A stretch of 64,000 nt of DNA from CAYNFR01 sp964616755 (GCA_964616755.1 CAZTSI010000010.1:1-64000); one strand, 5' to 3'; positions 10,174-19,217 are shown, counted from the stretch's first letter. Notes: generated from the sequence alone by a model not told the origin. A program made the numbers and translations.

Positions 10174-10319
10174 TCGATAAATTGATTAATTTTTGGTTTG
10201 TACGAACATTAAAACATTTGGATAGACAGCACAAAATTACTCAACCTAAGCAACTTAATTACAACATTAGTTTTACACAGTCTTCTAAACCTAACTACAT
10301 TCGCTTAAAATAGTTAAAG

Positions 10320-11366
10320 ATGTTTGACACTTCACAAGCTACTATCCAATTCCTTTCAATTCACGGAGTTGACCACACCATATCAAATGGGCTACGACTT
10401 ACTGAACGCCCCATTTTGCTAGCTGCATCATCATTGCGTGAACTCCTTTTGATACATGTAAGTCTACCCTTCAAGGACAAAGCTGAATATTACAGCTTTA
10501 CTTTTGCCAATGGAGATCCAAATCTGAATCCCATGAAAATACTTATGGATCAATTTTGGCAAGAAAATCTCGATTTTCATCAAATGACTCGAAGTGTTAC
10601 GAGTCATCTTTATCAATCAGGGCGGCATCCTAATGTCAAATCTGGAGATGTCATGATCATGAGTCTGACAGATATTCAATATGAAGATGAATTGATTTCA
10701 TGTCTTGTGATATTAAAGGCTGAATCAAAAGATGCGTTTCTACAAATTGAGCAACAAGAGAGTAGCTATCATGTCGCTCACGATTATGGCATTGCCCTTG
10801 GGAAATTAGATAAAGCAGCCATTATATACAATGTCGCTAAATCTGAGGGCTACAAAATCGCTATTATCGACAGAGCAAATGGCCTACAAGAAGCTCAATA
10901 TTGGCGCGATCAATTTTTAGGTCTCAGACCTTTAGATGATGCATATCATTTCACACAACGATATTTGAACTTGGCACAGACGTACATTCAGCACAAGCTA
11001 GAAGAAGAATATCAAGTGGATAAAGCCGATCAAGTACACCTTATACGTAGGACGGCTGATTATTTTAAGAAAGAACCCTCTTTTGATGAACAGCGATATA
11101 CGTCCGAAGTACTGCAAGATGAGAAAGTTATCCAATCGTTCAAGCAATATAAACAACAGTTTGCAGAAGAGTTGAACCTTGGAATACCCGAACAATTTGC
11201 AATCAGTAAGTCAGCCGTAAAGAAGAGTGCGAAGGATTTTAAGAGCGTTCTCAAATTAGACAAGAACTTTCATATTTATATCCACGGAGACCGAGAACTC
11301 ATTCAGCGAGGGACTGACGAAGATGGGCGCAAATATTATAAACTATATTTTGACCTAGAATCCTAA
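10320..11366 (+). CDS. Nucleoid-associated protein, NdpA/37-kDa family
   Basis: 348 aa protein matching the bacterial nucleoid-associated protein family (Pfam NA37; E. coli YejK is the model). Recognised from overall pattern: an N-terminal region describing a short strand-rich domain, a middle segment around VAKSEGYKIAIIDRANGLQEAQYWRDQFLG, and a basic C-terminal part with ISKSAVKKSAKDFKSVLKLDKNFHIYIHG. The family binds DNA and is thought to act as a minor chromosome-structuring protein; its exact role is unclear. The ATG at 10320 is 146 bases from the divergent E2 start. Its stop codon directly abuts the stop of the convergent aldo/keto reductase. Confidence 0.8.
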   Translation: MFDTSQATIQFLSIHGVDHTISNGLRLTERPILLAASSLRELLLIHVSLPFKDKAEYYSFTFANGDPNLNPMKILMDQFWQENLDFHQMTRSVTSHLYQSGRHPNVKSGDVMIMSLTDIQYEDELISCLVILKAESKDAFLQIEQQESSYHVAHDYGIALGKLDKAAIIYNVAKSEGYKIAIIDRANGLQEAQYWRDQFLGLRPLDDAYHFTQRYLNLAQTYIQHKLEEEYQVDKADQVHLIRRTADYFKKEPSFDEQRYTSEVLQDEKVIQSFKQYKQQFAEELNLGIPEQFAISKSAVKKSAKDFKSVLKLDKNFHIYIHGDRELIQRGTDEDGRKYYKLYFDLES

Positions 11367-12338
11367 TTACTGACTCCATGACGTGGGTAGGCGATCCCAT
11401 CGGTGAGACTTGAGCTTTTCATACAACTTCTTTTCTATTTTGTGACCATCACTGGTAAGCATATTAGAACGGACATTTTTCAGTTTACGCATGCCTGGTA
11501 TAATCGTGTGAACATCTTCCGATTGTAAAATAAAACGCAAAGCTAGCTCTGCCATGGTCAACTTCTCTGGAATTAAAGGCTTAATGGCATTTGCCCGATC
11601 GACACTGGCGATAAGGTTTTCGGGCACGAAATAAGTTCCTCGCCAATCTCCTTCTTCAAAAGTTGTTTCTTTGGTGAGGTTTCCTGTTAGGGTTCCTTCA
11701 TCAAACGGGACTCTTGCTATGACCCCGATATTCATTTCGCGACATAGGGGAAAGAGCTCGTCTTCTGGACTTTGGTCAAAAATATTATAGATTACCTGAA
11801 CGGCATCAATCAAATCAGTCCTTAGGGTATTCAATACATTGTCAGGCTCCCATCTGTTTACGCTAATACCACAATGAGCTATTTTGCCTTGTTGTTTAAG
11901 TTGTGTAATGGCTTCTTGCCATTCATCATTTTTTGACCATTCATCTTCCCAAACATGAAATTGTTGCAGCTGCAAGCATTCGACTCCGATATTCGTCAGT
12001 GACTTTTCGGTATATTCGATTATATATTTTTTAGGAAATACAGCGGCTAAGGGGGTGTTAGCGCTGGATGGCCATTGGCGATTTTTGGGAGGAATTTTTG
12101 TGGCAAAATATAGGGTCTTTTCTGGGTGACGCTTGAGAAGATCTCTCAAGATTTGCTCGCTCAACCCATCGCCATATGCCCAAGCAGTATCAAAAAAATT
12201 ACACCCCAAATCTACAGAATAGTCCAATGCACGCACAACTTCTGCCATATCTGTCCCCTTCCATTCGGCTAGGCCCCACATGCCATACCCTATTTCGCTT
12301 ATGACCCAATCGAGTCGCCCAAATTTCCTATATTCCAT
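11367..12338 (-). CDS. Aldo/keto reductase
   Basis: NADPH-dependent oxidoreductase with a TIM barrel, 323 aa, full length. Seen: N-terminal MEYRKFGRLDWVISEIGYGMWG, catalytic Asp/Tyr region NFFDTAWAYGDG (about 49-60), Lys in YFATKIPPK, the strand with QLQQFHVW where the catalytic His normally sits, and a cofactor-binding C-terminus with IIPGMRKLKNVRSNM. It resembles the YajO/general stress AKR type. The physiological substrate cannot be told. Single gene, reading away from the DUF4412-like gene. Confidence 0.9.
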   Translation of the reverse strand: MEYRKFGRLDWVISEIGYGMWGLAEWKGTDMAEVVRALDYSVDLGCNFFDTAWAYGDGLSEQILRDLLKRHPEKTLYFATKIPPKNRQWPSSANTPLAAVFPKKYIIEYTEKSLTNIGVECLQLQQFHVWEDEWSKNDEWQEAITQLKQQGKIAHCGISVNRWEPDNVLNTLRTDLIDAVQVIYNIFDQSPEDELFPLCREMNIGVIARVPFDEGTLTGNLTKETTFEEGDWRGTYFVPENLIASVDRANAIKPLIPEKLTMAELALRFILQSEDVHTIIPGMRKLKNVRSNMLTSDGHKIEKKLYEKLKSHRWDRLPTSWSQ

Positions 12339-12407
12339 CTTAAGGTTTTTGAATCTTTCCTAAGGCCAATGTACAGTTTTAGAGTGGTTATGATAGACTC
12401 AAATGTT

Positions 12408-12415
12408 TATATTTG
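12408..12415 (+). promoter_or_regulatory. Candidate -7 promoter box
   Basis: TATATTTG, exact TAnnTTTG match, 28 bases before the preferred ATG at 12444. An upstream in-frame ATG at 12369 would place the box inside the coding sequence, so the box supports the later start. No clear -33 element. Confidence 0.4.
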
Positions 12416-12443
12416 TAATCTCGCTTACTTTAAATACATTACT

Positions 12444-13382
12444 ATGAAAAGAATAATTTTTATTTTGGCTATTGCGATACTCGCACACTTTACACCGATG
12501 CAAGCTCAATTATTGGGCAGACTAAAGCAAGCAGCCATGGATAAGATCGAACGAAAAGTTGAAGACAAGATCGTCGATGAATTGTCAGAGCGAATAGCAA
12601 ATGCGGCTGTCAGACCCATCAATGCAGCCATTGACGAAATGTTTAAAGAGCAATACAAAGAAACGTATGGTAAAGAGTATGAGCAAGATTCGACGCTGAC
12701 TCCCGAGGAGAGGGCTGCGATGATGACCAATATTATGTCTGCCCTTTATGGGAATACCGATCTACCAGAAAGTTATACTTTCGATTACAACCTTACCATT
12801 GAAATCAAAGACTATGGCGAAAAGAAAAGTCAAATGATGAAAATGCTTATAGCCAATGACGGAAAGTCCTTCGGCATGGAGCAACCAGAAGATAATAACA
12901 AATCGGTTATTGTCTTTGATATGGAACGTGATCTAATGGTGATCTATAATGAAAAGGATAAAACCGTAATGGCAATGTCGAATGTGATGAAAATGGCTGG
13001 TCGGATGACTAGTAATATGGTAGAGAGTAACGCAGAAGAAATTGAGCTAAAAAAATCTAACAAAACCAAGAAAATCCTAGGATATACTGCGGTTAAATAT
13101 GATTTCGAAACGGCTGAGAATACTGGCGAAGCCCATGTGGGGCAAGATATGCCTTTCACATGGGAAGGGAGTTTTGGTAAAATGATGGAGTATTTTTCCC
13201 CTCATTTCAAAGAAAAATCCGGTCGGTCTGAAATGGCGCATGGCTTTTTGTTGGAATCTATTAACAAGCGTAAAAGCGATAAAAAGGAGTCCTCATGGGA
13301 AGTAAAATCAATAGACAATAAGCAATTTAGTATAAAAAACAGCCAGTACAAGAATGCTCTAGCTGGCGTGAATGCAAAATAG
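12444..13382 (+). CDS. Secreted DUF4412-like protein, unknown function
   Basis: 312 aa from the ATG at 12444, which places a clean signal peptide at the N-terminus (MKRIIFILAIAILAHFTPMQAQ, cleavage likely after AQ near residue 21-22). The mature protein begins with an amphipathic, charged helical region (LGRLKQAAMDKIERKVEDKI), followed by a domain with short strands (SYTFDYNLTIEIKDYG, DKTVMAMSNVMKM, KILGYTAVKYDFET) that resembles DUF4412 proteins of Bacteroidota, in which a GY.a.ky.f motif is typical. Probably periplasmic or surface; function not known. Its stop lies 4 bases from the convergent lipB stop. Confidence 0.7.
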   Translation: MKRIIFILAIAILAHFTPMQAQLLGRLKQAAMDKIERKVEDKIVDELSERIANAAVRPINAAIDEMFKEQYKETYGKEYEQDSTLTPEERAAMMTNIMSALYGNTDLPESYTFDYNLTIEIKDYGEKKSQMMKMLIANDGKSFGMEQPEDNNKSVIVFDMERDLMVIYNEKDKTVMAMSNVMKMAGRMTSNMVESNAEEIELKKSNKTKKILGYTAVKYDFETAENTGEAHVGQDMPFTWEGSFGKMMEYFSPHFKEKSGRSEMAHGFLLESINKRKSDKKESSWEVKSIDNKQFSIKNSQYKNALAGVNAK

Positions 13383-13386
13383 TGGT

Positions 13387-14103
13387 CTACCCAAATGTCA
13401 GATCACCGTTTATTAAAATAGCGCCGAATACCAGACTAAATTTTTCTTCAAGTACCTTGGCGACTTCTTCAAAATTTATCTCTTGATGTAACTCCTTTGC
13501 CATGGAGGTGACTGTATGCGACTCTTCAACAATGCCGCAAGGGATAATATGTTGAAATTTGTCAAGATCTGTATTTATATTAAGAGCTAGACCATGAATG
13601 GATACCCATCGGCTCATATGAACGCCTATAGCGCAAATTTTTCTATACCCATCCTGATCATTGCCCACCCAAACTCCGGTATATGCTTTTACCCTACATC
13701 CGTTTATGCCCCACTCCGCGAGTGTTTTAATCACCACATCCTCTAGATTCCGGACATAACGATGAAGATCATGATAGTATTGATCCATGTCCAAGATGGG
13801 ATAGACTGTCAATTGGCCAGGCCCATGATATGTAATATCGCCTCCGCGGTTTATTTTAAAAAATTCAATGCCGTGCTCATCAAGGCCATTTTGGTCAAGT
13901 AAGAGATGTTCTATTTTACCGCTTTTCCCTAATGTGAAAACAGGATTATGCTCGCATAACAATAGACAGGAAGGTCTCTGTAGCTCTCCTTTACGCCTCG
14001 CAGTGATAAGTCTTTGTTGTAAAAAGCTCTGCCAGATCCATATATCCTCATAGCTATGTGTCCTATAAAAATGCGCGGTAATTAGAGTGGGAATAAAGGT
14101 CAT
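13387..14103 (-). CDS. lipB: Octanoyl-[acyl carrier protein]:protein N-octanoyltransferase LipB
   Basis: First enzyme of lipoate biosynthesis: moves octanoate from acyl carrier protein to lipoyl domains. 238 aa, normal length. Seen: GGDITYHGPGQLTVYPILD in the N-terminal half, RKICAIGVHMSRWVSIHG with the catalytic-type lysine, and IIPCGI with the catalytic cysteine followed by VTSM. All key residues are present. It lies 77 bases downstream of prmA on the same strand and may be the last gene of the folD-dinB-prmA cluster. The lipoylated E2 subunit encoded at 8836-10173 is a likely target. Confidence 0.97.
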   Translation of the reverse strand: MTFIPTLITAHFYRTHSYEDIWIWQSFLQQRLITARRKGELQRPSCLLLCEHNPVFTLGKSGKIEHLLLDQNGLDEHGIEFFKINRGGDITYHGPGQLTVYPILDMDQYYHDLHRYVRNLEDVVIKTLAEWGINGCRVKAYTGVWVGNDQDGYRKICAIGVHMSRWVSIHGLALNINTDLDKFQHIIPCGIVEESHTVTSMAKELHQEINFEEVAKVLEEKFSLVFGAILINGDLTFG

Positions 14104-14180
14104 GTACTTATGGGGGTGTCAATAAGACTTTTATGGAAAGTAATAAAGAAAATATTAGCCTGATGGTTTAACCAAGCTGA

Positions 14181-15020
14181 TTAAACTCTAATCCACGTCA
14201 TACATAGCCATTCTGCCTTTTGCGAAACCTGTTGCAACATGTATCCTGCATTACTATATGATAGGGTAATAATTTCTTGATCAGTGTCCATTATGCCTGA
14301 TAATAACAATAGCCCTCCTGATTGTTGCCGATTGGCTACTTCAGTAGCAGCTGATAGAAGTACGTTTCGGTTGATATTCGCAAGGATAATATCAAAGTGA
14401 TTAGTTGATACATCAATTATTTCACCCGTCTGTAAAGTGATATGACTACAGCTATTTAACAACAGGCACTGACTTGCACATTCGGTGGCTTGAGGATCAT
14501 AATCAATGGCTATCACATTCTTGGATCCCATTTTCTCTGCAAGTATGGCTAAAATAGCTGTGCCGGAGCCGTAATCTAATACCGTTTTGTGCTTAAATTC
14601 AATTTCACGCATTTGGCGTAACATTAAATAAGTTGTTTCATGATGACCGGTGCCAAAAGCCATTTCGGGATCGATAACTATTTCTATTCGCTCGTCGTTC
14701 GATGGTGAATGAAAGCTTGCTCTTACGATGCAAAAGTCTTCTACTTGTATAGGTTCAAAGCTGCTCTCCCATTCTTGATTCCAATTGCGCGAAGGCATAG
14801 TACTAAACTGATATATTCCTGCAATGCTAAAGGGCAAATTCTCCATTAATACGACGAGGGCATTTTGAAGTACATCAAGATCTTGATGATAAATGATCAG
14901 ATGCGTATCTGCCTCTTCTATCGCTACAATATCATCACAATCTGCAAGATAGGCAAACACTAATTGTCTTTCTTGCTCATCGATAATTTGAAGCTTTAAC
15001 ACAGATATATCATCCTTCAT
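14181..15020 (-). CDS. prmA: Ribosomal protein L11 methyltransferase
   Basis: SAM-dependent methyltransferase that modifies ribosomal protein L11. Seen: MAFGTGHHETT before the cofactor site, motif I VLDYGSGTAILAILA, acidic motif IAIDYDPQA, and DIILANINRNVLL. The frame is open to 15065, but the starts at 15020 (MKDDISVLKL) or 15026 give the usual PrmA N-terminus and only an 11-17 base overlap with the upstream DinB-like stop, so 15020 (279 aa) is given here. Part of the leftward folD-dinB-prmA cluster. Confidence 0.92.
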   Translation of the reverse strand: MKDDISVLKLQIIDEQERQLVFAYLADCDDIVAIEEADTHLIIYHQDLDVLQNALVVLMENLPFSIAGIYQFSTMPSRNWNQEWESSFEPIQVEDFCIVRASFHSPSNDERIEIVIDPEMAFGTGHHETTYLMLRQMREIEFKHKTVLDYGSGTAILAILAEKMGSKNVIAIDYDPQATECASQCLLLNSCSHITLQTGEIIDVSTNHFDIILANINRNVLLSAATEVANRQQSGGLLLLSGIMDTDQEIITLSYSNAGYMLQQVSQKAEWLCMTWIRV

Positions 15021-15525
15021 GTACATGGCTGTGTTGTTTGAATCGTAAAGTACTTGCCGCGACACCCAATTCTTGATTGATCGACCTCTCTGGATATAAT
15101 TCTTTAAGTCCGATGTTTATAATGGCCAGATGATGCACGGCATGATCATAGACATACATTAATTCACGAGCTACAGAGCTACTAATGAAAGGGCGATGAC
15201 CATCGACTGTTTCGTAGTCGGTATTAACTTTGATCAAGGTGTTTTCGTCGAGCAACTTTAAGTGCGTTTGTACGTCATTAAAGTTTTTTATAGCACAATC
15301 TTTTGAATTTTCGATGTCCTCGTTTCTTTCTCTTAAGGTATAATCCAGTGTGTTTTCTTTCATTCTGACAAGACAGCTAAAGAAATCATGTATATGCCTG
15401 AAGTGTTGCCCCATCGAAGATCCATTGTATAGCGCTAATGACTGACCATAATGTGCTTCATCGATAAACGATATCGTACTCTTTATGTCATCAATCAATC
15501 TAGCCGCCGCAAGGGTACATTCCAT
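15010..15525 (-). CDS. DinB-like four-helix metalloprotein
   Basis: 171 aa protein of the DinB/YfiT-like superfamily, four-helix bundles that bind a divalent metal through three histidines. Seen: HFRHIHDFFSCLV with the first His near residue 40 and DHAVHHLAII near 130-140. Some relatives are thiol-dependent transferases; others have unknown roles. It sits 15 bases after folD and overlaps the start of prmA, so it is cotranscribed with them, but this does not reveal a substrate. Confidence 0.82.
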   Translation of the reverse strand: MECTLAAARLIDDIKSTISFIDEAHYGQSLALYNGSSMGQHFRHIHDFFSCLVRMKENTLDYTLRERNEDIENSKDCAIKNFNDVQTHLKLLDENTLIKVNTDYETVDGHRPFISSSVARELMYVYDHAVHHLAIINIGLKELYPERSINQELGVAASTLRFKQHSHVHEG

Positions 15526-15540
15526 AGTGAATATTAGTCG

Positions 15541-16422
15541 TTATTGATAGATTTTCTTTTGAGAAGCCTTGAGGGTATTCATGATCAACGAGGTGACCGT
15601 CATAGGTCCCACCCCACCTGGCACGGGGGTAATGTGCGAAGCAATATCCTTGACTTCATCAAAGTCCACATCGCCCACTAATCTGTATCCGCAAGCCCTT
15701 GTGGTATCATCGACCCGATTTATGCCTACATCAATCACGACTGCACCCGGTTTAACCATGTGAGCTTTAATAAAATGAGGAATGCCAATTGCAGCAATAA
15801 TAATATCAGCTTGACGTATTTCCTCGTGAATATTCTGGGTGCGACTATGTACAATAGTTACGGTACAATTACCTACTGATCTCTTTTGGCTTAGCAGTAT
15901 AGACATTGGCATTCCTACAATATTCGATCTACCTATGACCACGCATTTTTTTCCGCTTGTCTGAATTTTATAGGCTTCTAGCATTTTTAAAATACCCTGT
16001 GGGGTAGCCGGCAAATAAGCGGGCAAACCTAAGGTCATACGTCCAAAATTCATAGGATGAAATCCATCTACATCCTTCATTGGATTGATAGCCAAGTTTA
16101 TCTTCTCGGCATCTATATGATCGGGCAAAGGTAATTGCACTATATAGCCATCAATATCTTCATCTTCATTGAGCTCGGCAATAATCTCTAAAAGTTCTTC
16201 TTCCGATATACTGGCATCCTTTTTTATCAGCGTTGATTCAAATCCTACCTCATCACATGACCTTACTTTGTTGCGCACATAAGACATGCTCGCTGCATTA
16301 TGACCGACGAGAATAGCGGCTAAATGCGGTATTTTGCCTCCGGTTCGTTTGATCTCCTCCACTTCTAGTTTGATCTCGGCTTTTAATCTCTTGGCCAGGT
16401 CTAGTCCATCTATAAGCTGCAT
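15541..16422 (-). CDS. folD: Bifunctional methylenetetrahydrofolate dehydrogenase/cyclohydrolase FolD
   Basis: Interconverts 5,10-methylene-THF, methenyl-THF and 10-formyl-THF for purine and formyl-Met-tRNA synthesis. The start chosen is ATG 16422 (MQLIDGLDLAKRL), giving 293 aa, the usual family length; the frame stays open to 16488 but that extension runs into the terminator of the upstream gene. Seen: SYVRNK with the catalytic lysine, DGYIVQLPLPDH, GRSNIVGMPMS for NADP binding, and C-terminal TPVPGGVGPMT. All expected motifs are present. First gene of a leftward cluster with the DinB-like gene and prmA. Confidence 0.97.
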   Translation of the reverse strand: MQLIDGLDLAKRLKAEIKLEVEEIKRTGGKIPHLAAILVGHNAASMSYVRNKVRSCDEVGFESTLIKKDASISEEELLEIIAELNEDEDIDGYIVQLPLPDHIDAEKINLAINPMKDVDGFHPMNFGRMTLGLPAYLPATPQGILKMLEAYKIQTSGKKCVVIGRSNIVGMPMSILLSQKRSVGNCTVTIVHSRTQNIHEEIRQADIIIAAIGIPHFIKAHMVKPGAVVIDVGINRVDDTTRACGYRLVGDVDFDEVKDIASHITPVPGGVGPMTVTSLIMNTLKASQKKIYQ

Positions 16423-16489
16423 CTCAGATTTCTCATTACCTAAATAAAGGCTTAAAGATGTACAATTTTCTGCACAAAGCAGATGCAAA

Positions 16490-16522
16490 AAAGGTGCTCC
16501 TCACTGATGAAGAGCACCTTTT
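16490..16522 (-). terminator. Rho-independent terminator after the OmpA/TSP3 gene
   Basis: On the minus strand, AAAAGGTGCTCT and AGGAGCACCTTTT form a GC-rich stem around the GGTGCTC/GAGCACC core, followed directly by a run of T. It lies 24 bases past the ompA-like stop and before the folD start, separating the two transcription units. Confidence 0.85.
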
Positions 16523-16545
16523 GATGATTTTCTATAAATTTTCCC

Positions 16546-18411
16546 CTAATTGCGAGGCACTAAGGCAAATTCTACACGTCTATTTAATGTACGTCCACTA
16601 ATTGTTTGATTTGTTGCAATTGGACGCGATTCTCCAAAACCAGCATATGACACCCTTGCAGGGCTAACTCCCGAGTTCAATAAGAAGTCATAACAGGCTT
16701 TAGCTCGCTTTTCGGATAATATTTGATTTTCAACTGCATTACCTTGACCATCAGTGTGTCCTTCGATCGTTAGATTAAAGTCAGGATAACGAGACATAAT
16801 TTCGCCGATCTGTCTTAAAATATTAAAGGACTCAGACTTTATTTCCACTTTTGCTGGCTCAAATTGGACTGAACGCATAGCTATTTCAAGCACTCTCTTG
16901 TCGCTAGGTGCTACTTCTGGACAGCCTTGAGTATATACAGGACCTGCTGTCGTAGGACATCTATCACGACTATCATCGATACCATCTCCATCGGTATCTG
17001 GGCAGCCATCATAGACAGCTGGGCCAGCTTTGTCAGGACAGTTATCCTCGCTATCAGGCACTCCATCATTGTCTTTATCTGATGCCGGTGTTGTACTTGG
17101 TGTCGATGGTGTAGTAGGCGATGTCGTCTTTTCTTGCGGACATCCTTTATTCACCCTAGTGCCTGGTTCGTTAGGACAGTTGTCATCAATATCTGGAATG
17201 CCATCGCTATCAGAGTCCGGGCAGCCACTATAGATAGCCGAACCTGGGATTGTAGGACAACGATCTAAGTTGTCTGGCACACCATCTTTATCAGAGTCAG
17301 GATTTCCATCAGGACATCCATTGTTTACAACGCTACCAGCTACTGACGGGCATCGGTCTTCACTATCTGGTACACCATCACCATCTTGATCTGGGCAACC
17401 CATAGTATTTTTTGGCCCAGCTATACTTGGACATTTATCTATGCTATCTGGCACACCATCCTTGTCTATGTCTAATTCTGGACAACCGCCATTTGAAGCA
17501 GGACCCGCAACATTCGGACACTTATCGACGTCATCTGGCACATTATCGTTATCGGCATCGTTTTCTGGACAGCCTTTGTTTTCTATAGAGCCTGGCAGGT
17601 TAGGACATTCATCTTCTTGGTCAGACACCCCATCACCATCTAAGTCGGGGCAACCTTTGAGCGATATATTGCCAAAATTGTCAGGACATTGATCTTTATA
17701 ATCTGGCACGCCGTCTTCGTCTCGATCAGGACACCCATCTAATTCTTTTGGGCCAGGTTCTTGCGGGCATAGATCTAGCATATCAGGAATCATATCACCA
17801 TCAGAGTCAATTTCCTTTTTATCCTCCATCGGCGGCTTCTCTTCTGAGGAGTCTTCGGGTTTCTTTTCTTCAGTTTCTGGAGGCCCAAAGAAGTAACTCA
17901 ACCCGAGCCCATGCTGTAAATTATGCCGATCGTTTTCTAGAGAATACCGATATTCAGATTGCCATGTGAGATGAGCCCGCCTTGCCAATCTAAAGTTGAG
18001 TCCTATTCCAAGGGGTATTTGAATATTTGAAAGTCCATCCTTTTCATAGACATACCCCGCCCCAGCAGTCAAATAAGGTATAATTGGGGAGTTCGGCTTT
18101 AATAAATGATATTGAATCTGAGCATCTGCGCTGGCGATGGTTTTATGAGATCCGTCCAAGTTATTCTCATGAGGCACTACTCCTACCCTAAAGGGAATAT
18201 TGACATATAATCCGCTGGTCAAATGCTTCAGTAAACCCAGCTCAAATCCGTGATGATATTGATTAAATGCCGTGATATCCCCACCATTTTGCGATTGATA
18301 ATCTAAAAGTAAGGCTCTGACGCGTATACCAATGCCCGTCGGTGCTTCTTGAGCATTTAATCCAATACTGCCCCAGAGTACAAAGCAGAATAAACTGATG
18401 ATTTTTCTCAT
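16546..18411 (-). CDS. OmpA-family outer-membrane protein with ten thrombospondin type 3 repeats
   Basis: 621 aa. Signal peptide (1-20, ending LNAQ), then an OmpA-like beta-barrel of about 170 residues (alternating aromatic strands such as LYVNIPFRVGV and HLTWQSEYRYSL). An acidic linker leads to ten Asp-rich calcium-binding repeats (about 210-495) of the DxDxDGvPD...CP form, each with paired Cys; a Ser/Thr/Pro insert separates the eighth and ninth. The C-terminal OmpA peptidoglycan-binding domain (about 505-621) has LTIEGHTDGQGN and NRRVEF. Role: structural outer-membrane anchor to the cell wall. The repeat DNA makes Ser/Gly-rich antisense ORFs that are not genes. A terminator follows; a small ORF overlaps its start by one base. 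Confidence 0.93.
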   Translation of the reverse strand: MRKIISLFCFVLWGSIGLNAQEAPTGIGIRVRALLLDYQSQNGGDITAFNQYHHGFELGLLKHLTSGLYVNIPFRVGVVPHENNLDGSHKTIASADAQIQYHLLKPNSPIIPYLTAGAGYVYEKDGLSNIQIPLGIGLNFRLARRAHLTWQSEYRYSLENDRHNLQHGLGLSYFFGPPETEEKKPEDSSEEKPPMEDKKEIDSDGDMIPDMLDLCPQEPGPKELDGCPDRDEDGVPDYKDQCPDNFGNISLKGCPDLDGDGVSDQEDECPNLPGSIENKGCPENDADNDNVPDDVDKCPNVAGPASNGGCPELDIDKDGVPDSIDKCPSIAGPKNTMGCPDQDGDGVPDSEDRCPSVAGSVVNNGCPDGNPDSDKDGVPDNLDRCPTIPGSAIYSGCPDSDSDGIPDIDDNCPNEPGTRVNKGCPQEKTTSPTTPSTPSTTPASDKDNDGVPDSEDNCPDKAGPAVYDGCPDTDGDGIDDSRDRCPTTAGPVYTQGCPEVAPSDKRVLEIAMRSVQFEPAKVEIKSESFNILRQIGEIMSRYPDFNLTIEGHTDGQGNAVENQILSEKRAKACYDFLLNSGVSPARVSYAGFGESRPIATNQTISGRTLNRRVEFALVPRN

Positions 18412-18560
18412 TACAATAGAGTTAAGACCTCGTCTTCGCTAGGTTTAGATAGCGAGGGATCGATATTGATAAACAAAAATGAACTAAAGGTCCAGCCAAG
18501 CAAAATCGAAGATATTAAATTAAGTCCAAAAATAGTAAAACATTGCATACTGAGATACAT
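18411..18560 (-). CDS. Possible small membrane ORF coupled to the ompA-like gene
   Basis: Open frame of 49 codons starting MYLSMQCFTIFG (a second ATG at 18548 gives 45 codons). Residues about 8-28 are strongly hydrophobic, followed by a polar tail ending SEDEVLTLL. Its TAA stop overlaps the ATG of the OmpA/TSP3 gene in TAATG, the arrangement expected for translational coupling. It could be a small membrane protein, a leader peptide, or chance; it resembles no family I know. Confidence 0.35.
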   Translation of the reverse strand: MYLSMQCFTIFGLNLISSILLGWTFSSFLFINIDPSLSKPSEDEVLTLL

Positions 18561-18601
18561 TAATGTGTAATTCCCTAATAATCTACATTAAACGTATAAA
18601 A

Positions 18602-19123
18602 CTATTTTTTAATCTGAAAGTAACCAGTATGTCTGTTTTTCTCTACTTTCTCAACGTCAAATGCCCTTCCATTCATGACTATATAGACACCTGGATCAAG
18701 GGATTGTGCAAAAGCCATAGCACTTCCTAGGTTGAAAAATCCATCAGACGAGCTCCCAAAAGCATACGGTATCATGGCACCTGTTAGTATAATCGTCTTC
18801 CCAAGTATTCTTTCGGATTTAAGGTAAGCGCCCGTATCTGTCATAGTATCAGTGCCGTGAGTAATGATAATTTGCTGATGAGGTGTTTGTTTACAATTGT
18901 GCGCTATTACCAATCGGTCGGAATCTGTCATATCATTGCTATCTATCATCATCAGTGTCTTAACGTCAGTATGAACGCTGCATCGACCTCGCATCAACAT
19001 TTCGTTAAGATGTGTATCCTTGAAGTATAATTCACCTGTAATGTAGTTGTAGTCTTTGTCAAAGGTGCCCCCGGTGATGAAAATTTGAACCGAGTTAATT
19101 TGACTAGAATCGAAAGACTTCAT
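18602..19123 (-). CDS. Single-domain asparaginase-like protein
   Basis: 173 aa, equivalent only to the N-terminal catalytic domain of type I/II L-asparaginases (full enzymes are about 330 aa). Both threonine-containing motifs are present: TGGTFDK near residue 18 and HGTDTM near residue 88, plus ILTGAMIPYAFGSSSDGFFNLGSA. The C-terminal domain is absent, and the frame ends with HTGYFQIKK, with no downstream remnant. Stand-alone short asparaginase-domain proteins exist in several bacterial groups, so this is probably a genuine short family member and not a truncation. Activity is uncertain. It is transcribed divergently from the aminotransferase at 19218. Confidence 0.8.
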   Translation of the reverse strand: MKSFDSSQINSVQIFITGGTFDKDYNYITGELYFKDTHLNEMLMRGRCSVHTDVKTLMMIDSNDMTDSDRLVIAHNCKQTPHQQIIITHGTDTMTDTGAYLKSERILGKTIILTGAMIPYAFGSSSDGFFNLGSAMAFAQSLDPGVYIVMNGRAFDVEKVEKNRHTGYFQIKK

Positions 19124-19156
19124 AGCAGAGTTTAATGAGGTATATATAAGTTATTT

Positions 19157-19164
19157 CAAATGTA
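19157..19164 (-). promoter_or_regulatory. Candidate -7 box for the asparaginase-like gene
   Basis: Minus strand TACATTTG matches TAnnTTTG, 33 bases before the ATG at 19123. A TTG lies 16 bases upstream on the same strand, somewhat closer than the usual spacing. Confidence 0.35.
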
Positions 19165-19190
19165 TTGGCTGAATAGTTCGCAAGTAATGA

Positions 19191-19198
19191 TATTTTTG
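19191..19198 (+). promoter_or_regulatory. Candidate -7 box for the aminotransferase
   Basis: TATTTTTG matches TAnnTTTG and lies 19 bases before the ATG at 19218. Together with the minus-strand box at 19157 it forms a compact divergent promoter region. Confidence 0.35.
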
Positions 19199-19217
19199 AG
19201 GTTCAATAATAAAACAA

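Noticed and set aside
17030..17692. Ser/Gly/Pro-rich ORFs opposite the OmpA gene
   Set aside because: They arise from the reverse complement of the TSP3 Asp/Gly/Pro codon repeats; low-complexity artefact.
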